From contig NZ_JAHXZN010000005.1 in assembly GCF_019429485.1 (NCBI RefSeq), positions 186,001-250,000 on the forward strand: a stretch of 64,000 bases of DNA, read 5' to 3'. This DNA comes from Sphingomonas citri. GTDB lineage: Bacteria > Pseudomonadota > Alphaproteobacteria > Sphingomonadales > Sphingomonadaceae. A program made the translations under genes and the position numbers. Below are positions 16,110 to 24,900 of this stretch, in pieces. Every line of letters starts with the position of its first letter. Within the stretch, counting starts at the first letter, position 1. The notes under the pieces are model-generated. The model was not told the DNA's origin. It did no database searches and saw only the letters and a list, made by a program, of their open reading frames with translations.

Positions 16110-18506
16110 TCACGCGGCGTCGCGCACGGTCGCGCGAGGCATGGTCAGCACTGCCGCGACCAACGCTTTCTTGGCTATCGGTTTCTCGATAACATGGGTG
16201 ATTGACGCGGCCCATTCGGCGCGCCGCGCCGCGATCTCGGCGGTGGCGAGCAGCGCCACTGGCGCGCCCTCGGCAGCCGCGACGATCGCCGCCAGCTGCG
16301 CGGCCAGCCCGGTGGGAGAGAGCGACGCGGCATCGACCAACACACGATCGGGACGGGCGCGCGCCACTGCCGCCGCGGCCTCGTCGCCGTCGGCGAAGAG
16401 GATCGGGCCCTGGCCGTCGAACAGCGTCTTGTACATGGCACGGGTGATAGGGTTGCGCTCGATCACCACCAGCGCGATCGCTGACTCCTCCTGCTCCACC
16501 CCCGCGGCGGCGATATAGGGTAGGTCTAGCACGAAGGTCGCACCTTCCCCCAACCGGCTCGTCACGGTGACGTCGCCGCCCATCGCGCGCGCCAGATTGC
16601 GGCAGATCGCCAGCCCGAGCCCGGTGCCGCCGAACTGCCGGGTCGTCCCCGCGTCTGCCTGGCGGAACGACTCGAAGATCAGCTCCTGGGCCTCGGCGGC
16701 GATGCCGATGCCGCTGTCCGCCACCGTCACGCGCAGCCTGTCGCCCGCGACCGCGAGGCGCAGCGCCACATGCCCCGCCGGCGTGAACTTCACCGCGTTG
16801 GAGAGCAGGTTGAAGATGATCTGCCGCAGGCGCGCGGGATCTCCCATGATCCAGTGCGGCGCGGCGTCAGCGTCGACGTCGAACGCGAGCCCCTTGGCGC
16901 GCGCGGGGTCGCGCCACAGCCGAGTCGATTCCGCGAGCACCGCGCGCAGGTCGAGCGGCACGGTCTCGATCGTCATCCGACCCGTCTCGATCTTGGCGAC
17001 ATCGAGGATGTCGTCGACCAACGCGCGCATCGTCATGCCGGCGCCATGGACGATGCCGAGCCGGTCCCGCGTTGCCGTATCGAGCGTCGCGTCCGCGATC
17101 ATCACCTGGGTCATGCCGAGGATGCCGTTGAGCGGGGTACGGATCTCATGGCTGGTGGTGGCGAGAAACTCGGTCTTGGCACGCAGCGCCTTGGCGAGCT
17201 CGCTGTTGCTCGCGGCGAGGTCGGCGTTGGCGGCGCGCACCTCGTTGCGGCTGCGGCGGATCGTGAACAGGCCGATCGCGAGCAGCGCGATGATCAGCAG
17301 CGTCCCCGCGACGGTGCCGTAGAGCAGCAGCCGCTGGGTGTGCGCGGTCTGGCGCTCGAACGCCACCGATCTGGCGAGATCGGCTGCCTTGAGCCGCGCG
17401 ATCCGCAGCTCCTGGTTGGCATAGTCGAACCGCGCGGCGGCAAGCGCGGCGCTGTTCGAGCGGGCAATCTCGGTCGCCTGGTCGTCGAGCCGCTTGACCG
17501 CGCGCAGCTGCGTCAGTGCGGCGGCGGAGTCACCGCTCGCGACGTAGATGCGATAGGCGATGTCGTGCACGTCGCGGTCGGCGATCAAGGTGCTCTCGGG
17601 ATCGACCCCCGCGAAGCGCTCCATGATCAGCTCGCGCGCGCGCGGCAGGTCGCGGGCCTGCAACGCGGCTTCGGCGGCGAGCGCGACGAACTGCGGGCGC
17701 TGCACCTCGGCGCCGTCCTGCCGAGTCAGTGCGAGGCCGCGCTCGATCGTCTGACGCGCGCGCGCGATCTGCCCCTGCCGCAGCTCGGCCTCGGCGACAC
17801 CGCTGAGCGCCTGCGCGAGCGCGAGGGGACTGCGGAGTGCCGTCGCCGCCCCGACCGTCCGTCGAAACGCCGCCTCCGCCTCCGCGTATCGTCCGAGCGC
17901 GGTGAGCGACTGGCCCCGGCCATTCTCGACCGCGACGGTCAGTCCCGGATCGTCGGAATAACGCTCGGACGCTTCGGAGAAGTATCGCAGTGCCGTGGCA
18001 TGGTCATTCGCGCTGCGGTAGAGGAGCGCGATGTAGGTCAAGGCTTTGGCCTGGCTTCGCTGATCGTGCAGCTCGACGTAGCGATCGTGCGCGTGTTGCA
18101 ACGCCCCGAGTGCCTCGGTGATCTGTCCCGAATCGGTCAGCGCTCCGCCCTGCGAGAGCAGGATATCCGCGGCGAGATGCGCGCGCTGATCGGCCTTCTC
18201 GACCTGGCGCTGTGCCACCGCGAGCAGTTGCAAGGCGCGGCGCGGCTGATCGATTCGCGTGTACGCCTCGGCCTCCAGCCAGTTGAGCGTCGCCGAGCGC
18301 GTGTAATCGGCACGGGTCGCCGCCGCGCCGAGCGGTTGCCGCGCCTGCTCCACCAGCGCGATCGCACCCTGCGGATCGACCAGCATCTGCTGCTGGACTC
18401 GGGCGACGAGCGGATCCTGACCGGACGCCGAGGCCGCCCCCGCCCCCGTCACGAGGGCGAACGCCACCGCGGCCGCGACGACGAGCCGCCTCAGGCGCGC
18501 TTCCAC
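16110..18506 (-). CDS. TPR-containing hybrid sensor histidine kinase
   Basis: A 798-residue membrane kinase. It has a signal peptide (1-28), a periplasmic region of TPR-like helical repeats (about 35-330), and a transmembrane helix near 395-420 (LLLYGTVAGTLLIIALLAIGLF). The HisKA domain contains TTSHEIRTPLNGILGM (His near 451), followed by an HATPase_c domain with NLLSNAVKFTPAG, DSGIGIAAEAQ and FGGTGLGLAICRNLA. The final 120 residues form a divergent receiver: the Asp in VLVDA and the Lys in IEKPI remain, but the acidic pair is reduced to one Glu (VVIERN). Its GTG start lies 16 bases inside the end of the EAL gene. Signal unknown; the periplasmic TPR suggests a protein or peptide input. Confidence 0.9.
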   Translation of the reverse strand: MEARLRRLVVAAAVAFALVTGAGAASASGQDPLVARVQQQMLVDPQGAIALVEQARQPLGAAATRADYTRSATLNWLEAEAYTRIDQPRRALQLLAVAQRQVEKADQRAHLAADILLSQGGALTDSGQITEALGALQHAHDRYVELHDQRSQAKALTYIALLYRSANDHATALRYFSEASERYSDDPGLTVAVENGRGQSLTALGRYAEAEAAFRRTVGAATALRSPLALAQALSGVAEAELRQGQIARARQTIERGLALTRQDGAEVQRPQFVALAAEAALQARDLPRARELIMERFAGVDPESTLIADRDVHDIAYRIYVASGDSAAALTQLRAVKRLDDQATEIARSNSAALAAARFDYANQELRIARLKAADLARSVAFERQTAHTQRLLLYGTVAGTLLIIALLAIGLFTIRRSRNEVRAANADLAASNSELAKALRAKTEFLATTSHEIRTPLNGILGMTQVMIADATLDTATRDRLGIVHGAGMTMRALVDDILDVAKIETGRMTIETVPLDLRAVLAESTRLWRDPARAKGLAFDVDADAAPHWIMGDPARLRQIIFNLLSNAVKFTPAGHVALRLAVAGDRLRVTVADSGIGIAAEAQELIFESFRQADAGTTRQFGGTGLGLAICRNLARAMGGDVTVTSRLGEGATFVLDLPYIAAAGVEQEESAIALVVIERNPITRAMYKTLFDGQGPILFADGDEAAAAVARARPDRVLVDAASLSPTGLAAQLAAIVAAAEGAPVALLATAEIAARRAEWAASITHVIEKPIAKKALVAAVLTMPRATVRDAA

Positions 18507-19783
18507 GTCGCGCTCAGTCGTGTGAACGAGGCGCGCGTATCGGCCGAGGCGCGGTGATGACGCTCTTCCGCGAGGAAACCCGCGAGCGTCTCCAGCTCGA
18601 CAGGACGGCTGAGCACATAGCCCTGCACCATGTCACACCCCATCACCGAGAGCAGCGCCAGCGCGGCATGCGTCTCGACCCCTTCGGCGACCACTTCCAT
18701 GTCGAGCGCGTGCGCTAGGTCGATGGTGGAGCGGACGATCAGCGGATCACGGTGCGAGCTGGTGATGCCGGTGATGAACAATTTATCGATCTTCAGCTCC
18801 CGCGCGGGCAGCTGCTTGAGATAGGCCAGACTCGACAGACCCGCGCCGTAATCATCGATCGACACGGTGATCCCGATAGCGGCGAAGCGCTGAAGATTGG
18901 CGATCGCGCCCTCGGGATCGCGGATCACCGCGGTCTCGGTGATCTCGAAGCCCAGCCGAGCGTCGGGCGCCGCGGCGAGATAGTGGCACACCGCCTCGGC
19001 GAAGGCGGCGTCGGCCAGCACTTGTCCCGATATGTTGATGAAGATGCGCACGTCATGACCGAGCCGCCGCAGTCGGCGCTGGTCCTGGATCGCGCGGCGG
19101 ACCGTCCATAACGTGAGCGGTCCGACGCGGCGGCGCTCCTCCGCCAACGGGATGAAGTCGGCCGGTGGGATCAGCCCGCGCGTCGGGTGACGCCAGCGGA
19201 TCAGCGCCTCGGCGCTCTTGATCACCTGCTGGCGAACGTGGAGTTTGGGCTGGTAGAACAGCTCCATCTCATCCTCGGCGAGCGCGCGATCGAGCTCGCT
19301 GGCCAGATCCTGGCCGGCGACCAGCGCGGCGCCGACGATCTCGCCGCCGGCGGACGCCAGCGCCTGCACCAGTGCCGCCTCGCTGGTCTCGGCGAGCGTC
19401 ACGTCGTCGACTTCGGGCGCGGCGATCGCGCTGCCCACCGCCCAGCCGTGGCGCGCGGAATCGTCGCACCGCCCGTCCGCCGGATCGAAGAAGGCCCGCA
19501 CTGCCGCTGAAACATGCTCCACCTCGTCGAGCGCGCCACCGCATTTAACACGTATCACATCTTGCCCTACTGCGGCGACTCGCGCCAGCGGCAGCGTGCC
19601 GGCCAGTCGCGCCGCCGCGTCGGACACCAACTCGCCCGCCGCACCCGCCCCGAGCGACCGCCGGACGACGGCGAAGTCGCGCAGTCGCGCCAGCAGTTCG
19701 CCGCGGTGACCAACGCCGGAGGGCTGACCCTCGGGTGCGGCGCCGTCCGGTCCGGACGGCTCAGAGAGGCAAGGCATATCCAT
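18491..19783 (-). CDS. EAL-domain protein with degenerate GGDEF region
   Basis: A 430-residue putative c-di-GMP phosphodiesterase. The EAL domain (about 170-420) keeps the catalytic set: EALIRW near 191, NISGQ, EITETAV, IDDYGAGLSSLAYL, ELKIDK, VAEGVET and QGYVLSRP, so it is likely active. The N-terminal 160 residues look like a decayed GGDEF domain without the GGDEF signature. There are no membrane helices. ATG 19783 was chosen (ATG 19777 is an alternative); a frame extending to 20131 runs antisense through the small-peptide array. It heads the EAL - hybrid kinase - receiver operon. Its upstream region contains CtrA-type sites shared with the divergent peptide array. Confidence 0.9.
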   Translation of the reverse strand: MDMPCLSEPSGPDGAAPEGQPSGVGHRGELLARLRDFAVVRRSLGAGAAGELVSDAAARLAGTLPLARVAAVGQDVIRVKCGGALDEVEHVSAAVRAFFDPADGRCDDSARHGWAVGSAIAAPEVDDVTLAETSEAALVQALASAGGEIVGAALVAGQDLASELDRALAEDEMELFYQPKLHVRQQVIKSAEALIRWRHPTRGLIPPADFIPLAEERRRVGPLTLWTVRRAIQDQRRLRRLGHDVRIFINISGQVLADAAFAEAVCHYLAAAPDARLGFEITETAVIRDPEGAIANLQRFAAIGITVSIDDYGAGLSSLAYLKQLPARELKIDKLFITGITSSHRDPLIVRSTIDLAHALDMEVVAEGVETHAALALLSVMGCDMVQGYVLSRPVELETLAGFLAEERHHRASADTRASFTRLSATWKRA

Positions 19784-19842
19784 TCCGGAGCCACCGTAGG
19801 CCTGCCAGCTTAATGAATAGCTTAAGTACGTCCCACTTTGGG

Positions 19843-19857
19843 TTAACCGCTGGTTAA
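19843..19857. promoter_or_regulatory. Perfect CtrA-type box (TTAA-N7-TTAA)
   Basis: TTAACCGCTGGTTAA matches the CtrA consensus TTAA-N7-TTAA exactly and is also a 6-3-6 inverted repeat. A second pair, TTAA-N8-TTAA, is at 19810-19825. The box ends six bases before the candidate -35 of the peptide array and lies 60-75 bases upstream of the EAL start, so it could serve either divergent unit. Confidence 0.65.
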
Positions 19858-19862
19858 TGCCA

Positions 19863-19891
19863 TTGAGACGTGGTGAAAAAAGCGTTACCTG
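19863..19891 (+). promoter_or_regulatory. Candidate promoter of the peptide array
   Basis: TTGAGA (19863-19868) and TACCTG (19886-19891) are separated by 17 bases, about 45 bases upstream of the first peptide ATG. GCGTTACC occurs twice at 19882 and 19893, offset by 11 bp, which could be an operator or part of the promoter. Confidence 0.4.
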
Positions 19892-19937
19892 CGCGTTACC
19901 CTTCGGGGGGGTTGAGCAATAAATAGGGAGAAGACCC

Positions 19938-19997
19938 ATGTTCGCATTCGTACTCGCGCTGATTGGTTTCGTCGGCACCACCATTCGCCCCTGGTAA
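19938..19997 (+). CDS. Tandem hydrophobic micropeptide, copy 1
   Basis: A 19-codon ORF, MFAFVLALIGFVGTTIRPW, ending in TAA. GGGAG lies eight bases upstream of the ATG. The peptide is one short hydrophobic segment (residues 2-13) followed by TTIRPW, with a single positive charge near the C-terminus. Copies 2-4 have the same length and nearly the same sequence, and most nucleotide differences between copies are synonymous, which argues for translation. No known family was recognised. Type I toxins and phenol-soluble modulins are similar in size, but neither matches in sequence. Confidence 0.8.
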   Translation: MFAFVLALIGFVGTTIRPW

Positions 19998-20011
19998 TCG
20001 GGAGTAGATCG

Positions 20012-20071
20012 ATGCTCGCTTTCGTTCTCGCACTGGTCGGCTTCGTCGGCACCACCATCCGTCCCTGGTAA
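20012..20071 (+). CDS. Tandem hydrophobic micropeptide, copy 2
   Basis: A 19-codon ORF, MLAFVLALVGFVGTTIRPW, ending in TAA. It starts 14 bases after copy 1 ends and has its own GGGAG nine bases before the ATG. Its product is identical to that of copy 4, although three codons differ (Ala7, Thr14, Thr15), all silently. This is direct evidence that selection acts on the peptide and not only on the DNA repeat. Confidence 0.8.
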   Translation: MLAFVLALVGFVGTTIRPW

Positions 20072-20084
20072 TCGGAGGCTCGTG

Positions 20085-20144
20085 ATGTTCGCTTTCATTC
20101 TCGCGCTGGTCGGCCTCGTCGGCACCACCATCCGCCCCTGGTAA
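20085..20144 (+). CDS. Tandem hydrophobic micropeptide, copy 3
   Basis: A 19-codon ORF, MFAFILALVGLVGTTIRPW, ending in TAA, with GGAGG six bases before the ATG and a 13-base gap to copy 2. It differs from copy 2 only by conservative hydrophobic changes (F2, I5, L11). It shares Phe2 (TTC), Ala7 (GCG) and Arg17 (CGC) codons with copy 1, suggesting that the array grew by duplication of a two-copy unit. Confidence 0.8.
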   Translation: MFAFILALVGLVGTTIRPW

Positions 20145-20157
20145 CCGGAGAAGTACG

Positions 20158-20217
20158 ATGCTCGCTTTCGTTCTCGCCCTGGTCGGCTTCGTCGGCACGA
20201 CGATCCGTCCCTGGTAA
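20158..20217 (+). CDS. Tandem hydrophobic micropeptide, copy 4
   Basis: A 19-codon ORF, MLAFVLALVGFVGTTIRPW, ending in TAA, preceded by GGAG and a 13-base gap to copy 3. The product equals that of copy 2. It is the last copy; a terminator hairpin begins ten bases later. No same-strand gene follows, so the peptides are probably the products of this transcript and not leader ORFs for another gene. Confidence 0.8.
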   Translation: MLAFVLALVGFVGTTIRPW

Positions 20218-20226
20218 GCAGATCAC

Positions 20227-20268
20227 AGGCCCGGCGTGCGCCGCGACTTGGTCGCCGCCACCGGGCCT
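20227..20268 (+). terminator. Terminator after the peptide array
   Basis: AGGCCCGG (20227-20234) pairs perfectly with CCGGGCCT (20261-20268). An inner stem GCGAC/GTCGC with a TTG loop makes a long stacked hairpin. There is no T-run. It also lies 22 bases from the stop of the convergent monooxygenase and could act in both directions. Confidence 0.6.
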
Positions 20269-20289
20269 AAGTATTGGATGACCTGATAT

Positions 20290-21753
20290 CTACGCCCGGA
20301 CGCCTGCTCCGGCCGCGGCGAACTCGATTTCCTCGGCGACGGAGCCGAAGCGAAGCGCCAGCACGTCGAGCGCGTAGTTCTGGTTGAGCCGCCACGGCCG
20401 GCGATGCCCCTGCCGCGGCAGCGACGACAGCGCGCGCTGGATATAACCCGAGCTCAGATTCGCGAACGACACTTCGTGGACGCTGCCGACCTGCACCCGA
20501 GGCGTCGCACTCGCCGCCCCACGCCGTCGCATCGCGCGGAGCAGGCGGCAGAGATAGCCGGCGACGAGGTCCGCCTTCAGCGTCCATGATGCGTTCGTGT
20601 AGCCGAAGGCGAAGCTGAGGTTCGGCACGTCGGACAGCATCATCCCCTTGTATTGAAGCGACCCGGCGGGATCGATGATCGTCCCGTCTCGGGACAAAAC
20701 GAGGCCGCCGAGCAGCAAAATCTCGAGGCCCGTGGCGGTCACGACGAGGTCAGCCGGGACATGGGTGCCGTCGACGAGCAGCAGGCCGTCGCGGGTGAGA
20801 CGATCGATCGTCCCGGTGGCGACGCTGGCGCGCCTCTCGCGCAGCGCGGCGAAGAGATCACCGTCCGGGACAAGGCAGAGCCGCTGATCCCATGGATCGT
20901 AACGTGGGGTGAAATGGGTCGCGACGTCATAGTCGGCGCCGAGTTCCTGTCCCACCATCGCGATCAGTCGCCGCGCCATCGCACGCGGCCGCGCCCTCGC
21001 CAACCGGTAGAAGAATTGGCCGAGCAGCACATTCTTCCAGCGCGTCACGGCGTAAGCGGCGTGTACCGGGAGCAGCTTCCGCAGACGGTCGGCGACGCGG
21101 TCGCGCGCCGGCCGCGCCACGACGTAGCTGGGTGAACGCTGCACCATCGTGACATGCGCCGCCGTCCGCGCCAGCGCGGGCACGAGCGTCACCGCTGTCG
21201 CGCCGCTGCCGATCACCGCGACGCGCCGGCCGGCATAGTCGAGCCGCTCGGGCCAGAATTGCGGGTGGACGATCGTGCCCGCGAACTCCTCCTCCCCGTC
21301 GAAAGCGGGCCGATGCGCGCGATCATAGGCGTAATAACCGGTGCAGGCGTGGAGCCAGTCGCACGCGAGCGTCAGCGGCTGCGCGCCCTCCCGCTCGACC
21401 GTGAGCGTCCAGTGCGACTCGGCACTCGACCAGTCCGCCGCGGTGACGCGATGACCGAAGCGGATGTGATCGGCGACCCCTTCCTCGCGCGCGGTCTCCT
21501 CGATGTAGGTGCGGATCGCCGGGCCGTCCGCGATCGCCTCGGCGGCCCGCCAGGGGCGAAAGCCATAGCCGAGCGTGTGCATGTCCGAGTCCGAGCGGAT
21601 GCCGGGATAGCGGAACAGGTCCCAGGTGCCGCCGATAGCGGCGCGCGCCTCGAGGATCAGGAAACGTCGGTCGGGGAGCCGCCGCCGTAACTGGCAGGCC
21701 GCGCCGATCCCCGAGAGGCCGGCGCCAATGATGATGACGTCATACCGCTCCAC
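20290..21753 (-). CDS. Class B flavin monooxygenase (Baeyer-Villiger type)
   Basis: A 487-residue FAD- and NADPH-dependent monooxygenase. The FAD motif GAGLSG is at about 11-16, the NADP motif GSGATA near 183, and the class B fingerprint FxGxxxHxxxWP is exactly present as FAGTIVHPQFWP (about 157-168). Such enzymes insert oxygen into ketones or oxidise N/S centres; the substrate is not predictable. GTG 21753 was chosen for the classical MERYDVIIIGAG start with GGGAGAGG upstream. It stands alone between the peptide array and a repeat, convergent with the array. A catabolic or detoxification role is the usual expectation. Confidence 0.9.
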   Translation of the reverse strand: MERYDVIIIGAGLSGIGAACQLRRRLPDRRFLILEARAAIGGTWDLFRYPGIRSDSDMHTLGYGFRPWRAAEAIADGPAIRTYIEETAREEGVADHIRFGHRVTAADWSSAESHWTLTVEREGAQPLTLACDWLHACTGYYAYDRAHRPAFDGEEEFAGTIVHPQFWPERLDYAGRRVAVIGSGATAVTLVPALARTAAHVTMVQRSPSYVVARPARDRVADRLRKLLPVHAAYAVTRWKNVLLGQFFYRLARARPRAMARRLIAMVGQELGADYDVATHFTPRYDPWDQRLCLVPDGDLFAALRERRASVATGTIDRLTRDGLLLVDGTHVPADLVVTATGLEILLLGGLVLSRDGTIIDPAGSLQYKGMMLSDVPNLSFAFGYTNASWTLKADLVAGYLCRLLRAMRRRGAASATPRVQVGSVHEVSFANLSSGYIQRALSSLPRQGHRRPWRLNQNYALDVLALRFGSVAEEIEFAAAGAGVRA

Positions 21754-21833
21754 CGCGCCTCTCCCTTTACAAGGAGGAAATAGCGGCTGCGAGCGGCGAC
21801 GCCAGTGAGCGGAACACGTCTTCGCTTTTAGGC

Positions 21834-21926
21834 GTCATCCGGAACTCGTTTCAAGATCCACCGTCCCGCAGGTATCGCCACCCCTGAGTACGCGGCACGG
21901 TGGATCCCGAAGAAGTACGGGATGAC
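21834..21926. repeat. Long GTCATCC intergenic inverted repeat
   Basis: Left arm GTCATCCGGAACTCGTTTC..., right arm ending GTACGGGATGAC, with GATCCACCGT / ACGGTGGATC inner arms. It is the same family as 8246-8339 and 34966-35059. Here it lies between two same-direction genes, downstream of tamB and upstream of the monooxygenase. Confidence 0.75.
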
Positions 21927-21982
21927 GCGGCGGGTGTTGGATGCCAGAAGATGGCGCTCCCGCGCTGCCCCACCCGCCCGCG

Positions 21983-24900
21983 TTAGAAGTCGCGCGAATA
22001 GCGCAGCTGCACGTTCGACCCGCCGAACGATCCCGCCTGCGACAGCACGCTGATCGCCCGCGTCAGTGCGATCGTCAGCTGCGTCGCGGTGAAGCCGCGC
22101 GCGTCGGTGACAATCTCGACGTAGATGTCGTCGGTCAGATATTTGCCCGCGGCCAGCGCCGAGCCGCGCCCGCTCGCCTCGTCCGCCCCGAGGATGCGCA
22201 GCCGGTCGAATCCGGTGGCCGAACGCAGCTTGCCGAGCGGGTTGAGCCCGCCGCCGGAGCCGCGCAGCGAGTTGAGCGCGCTCGCCAGCTGGATCGCCTC
22301 GGTCGCGGAGAGATTCTCCGGGTTGGTGCCGAAGAGCAGGCGGCTCAGCACCTCGTCCTGCGGCAGCGAGGGCGTCGAGGTGAAGGCGATCTGCGGGCGC
22401 TGGCCAGTGCCGGTGATCGCGATGTTGAACGTGACATTGTCGTTGGTGGTGGTCGCCAGGATGTTGATGTCCGGGTCGGTCAGCGCGCCGCCGCGGAAGC
22501 GCACCTGGCCGCGCTCCACCTCGAAGCGCTTGCCCGCGAAGGAATAGGTACCGCGCACCAGGTCGAGCCCACCGTTGATCACCGGCGCCGCCGAAGTACC
22601 CCCGATGCGCATGTCCATCTGCCACTCGCTCTCGAGCCCCATGCCCGAGACGTAGAGCTGGTTGTCGGCACGGACACGCAGGTCGAGCTTGAACAGCCCC
22701 GGCGGTGACGCCGGCGCGGGAGGCTGGCCCGCCGCCTTGGCCGCGGCCACGGCGGCCTGTTGGGCGAGGACCTCGCTCTTCTTGCGCACGCCGGTGAGTT
22801 CGGGCACCTCGGCGGCGCCCTGGCGGATGATCTCGTACCGCGCGTTAGGGACGTTGATCTGCCCGCTGATCAGTCCGCCGCTCGCACTGTTCTGGATGCG
22901 GATGTCGCCGCTGGCGGTGGCGCCGAGCGCGTCGGAGCGCGCCAACTGGGCGTCACGCATGACCACGCGAACGTCGAGCGGGAAACCCTGCGCCGCGGCG
23001 AGCCCGACATTGCCCTGCGCCTGCACCGTTCCCTGCCCGGCTCTTGCCTGCAGCTGCTGCAGCTCGAGCCGGTCGTTGTTGAAGCGCGCGGCGATCTTCA
23101 TGTTGGTCAGACGCGTGCCATAGACCTCGTTGTCATAGGTGAGATTGTCGGCACGGATCAGGCCGACCACACGCGGCGCCGATACGGTGCCGCCGAAGTC
23201 CGCCGCGATCGCCATCGGGCCGGTCAGCTGCTGCTGCGCCAGGCCAGCGAAGCTGAACAGCACCCCCGCCGGCCCGTTGTAGCGGATCCCGCCGCCGAGC
23301 GGCCCCTGCATCAACCGAGTCGTCCAGCTGCCGCTGCCCGTCGGGGTCAGCGTCGCCACCAGTCGACCGACCGGCGTGCCGGCGCGCTTGATCAGCGCGC
23401 GTCCCTCGCCCGCCGCACTCGACAGGCGGCCCTGGAAGACGACATCGACCGGCTCCGACACCGCGACCAGGCTCGATCGCGTGAAGTTGGTGACGTTGAG
23501 CCGCGCGTCCGCGCGCGGGAACGCCTCACCCTTGTCCTGCACATAGTCGAGGCTGCCGGTCGCCTGGCCGTTCACGCCGAGGTTGGGGACAAGCGCGCTG
23601 ATCAGCGACAGGTCGAGCCGGTCGAGCCGCATCTGTGCCTGCGTCGCGCCGCCGCCGAAGCGACCGGCGAGCCGCACCGAGCCCTTGTCGAAGTCGAGCC
23701 GCGCCGGCTCGAGCCGGTAACCACCGTTCGCCGGCACGATCCGCGCAGGCTGCGCGGTGCGGAAGCCCACGTTGTTCGCCGCGCCGCTCAGCGCGACCAG
23801 ATAGAGGCTGGGCGACAGCCGCGAGTTGACCGCGAGGCGGAAGGGCACGCCGTTGGAGCCGTTGAACAGCGCCTGCGCGGTGCCCGCGCCGTCGCGGTAG
23901 TTCACCTTGACTCGACCGGCCTGGAGCAGCGTCGCGCCGTAGCGCAGGTTGGCAACCTGCGCGTCGGCGACGATCTGCGGCTTGTCGTAGAGCACCGCGT
24001 CGGCGGTGATGATCGCGCGGCCGATGCTGAAGCCCGCCATACCCGGGATCGTCGCGCCCGCGGCGCGCGCGTCGACGCTGGCGCGCTGATATTTGCCCTC
24101 CGCACCGAGCGCGACATTGCCGTTGAGCCCGTTGCCGGCGAAGCGCACCTGCCCAGCGAACGGGCCTGCCGCGGTCTGGACAACGCGACCGGCGAAGTCG
24201 ATGCCGGCGAACAGCACGCGGCGGATATCGACCGCGACCTGGCTGCCCGGCGTCAAGAGCACGTCGGCGGTGAAGGCGCCGTAGTTGGTGCCGCCGCTGG
24301 CGTTGACCTGATAGGCGCCGCCGCGCCCGACCACGCGCGCGTCGAGGTTGGCGAGGCCGATCCCCACGCCCGGCCGCGGCGCACGCAGCCGCACGACCGG
24401 CGCGGTCGAGGACCCGGTCACGCGCGCGTAGAGCGGGCCGTACTGAGTCGAATAGGCATCGGCGTCGACCAGCAGCGCGCCGTTGGCGGGATCGAAGCGT
24501 CCCTGCCCGCGCGTGACGCGGAACTGCGGCGCGTTGAGCGACAGGCTCTGGAACGTCACCACGCCGGTCGGCGAGTAGCCGAAGCGCGTGCTCATCACCG
24601 CATTGCCGCCGAGGAAATTGCGGACGCCCTCGTTGAACAGCTGCTTGGTCTGGAGCGCGACCTTGCCGGTGATGCCGAACCCGCCGTTCGGTCCGGGCAC
24701 GAGCTTGGCGTCGGTCTGGACGTTGATCACGCCGACGCTGTCGACGCGGAAGTTGTTGACGCGACCCTGCAAGCCGCCGGTGTAGCGGCCGGTGGCGGTG
24801 TTCGCGGCTATGATCGCGGTGGCGTCGATCGTGTCCGAGCGGATGCGGAGATTGTCGGACAGGATGTTGGGCATGGCGATGGCGAGGTCGCCGTCGATGC

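Larger units (their letters stand above)
19938..20217 (+). repeat. Four-copy tandem coding array, period 73-74 bp
   Basis: The four 60-base ORFs and their ribosome-site spacers form a direct repeat with start-to-start distances of 74, 73 and 73 bases. The coding parts are much more conserved than the spacers, except for the GGAG core. This distinguishes the array from CRISPR or satellite DNA. Confidence 0.9.

Noticed and set aside
19784..20131. N-terminal extension of the EAL protein
   Set aside because: It translates the complement of the peptide array and would give a repetitive, unrelated N-terminus.
19896..20198. Minus-strand 100-codon frame over the peptide array
   Set aside because: It is antisense to four well-supported ORFs, has a repeated low-complexity product and no ribosome site. 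Its existence follows from the repeat.
19938..20217. CRISPR-like regular repeats
   Set aside because: The repeated part is a complete 60-nt ORF with synonymous differences, and the spacers are 13-14 bases with ribosome sites. CRISPR repeats are identical and have longer unique spacers.
21811..21835. GGAAC-N17-CGTC as an EcfG promoter
   Set aside because: It points into the tamB 3' end and a repeat with no gene downstream, and its -10 differs from CGTT.
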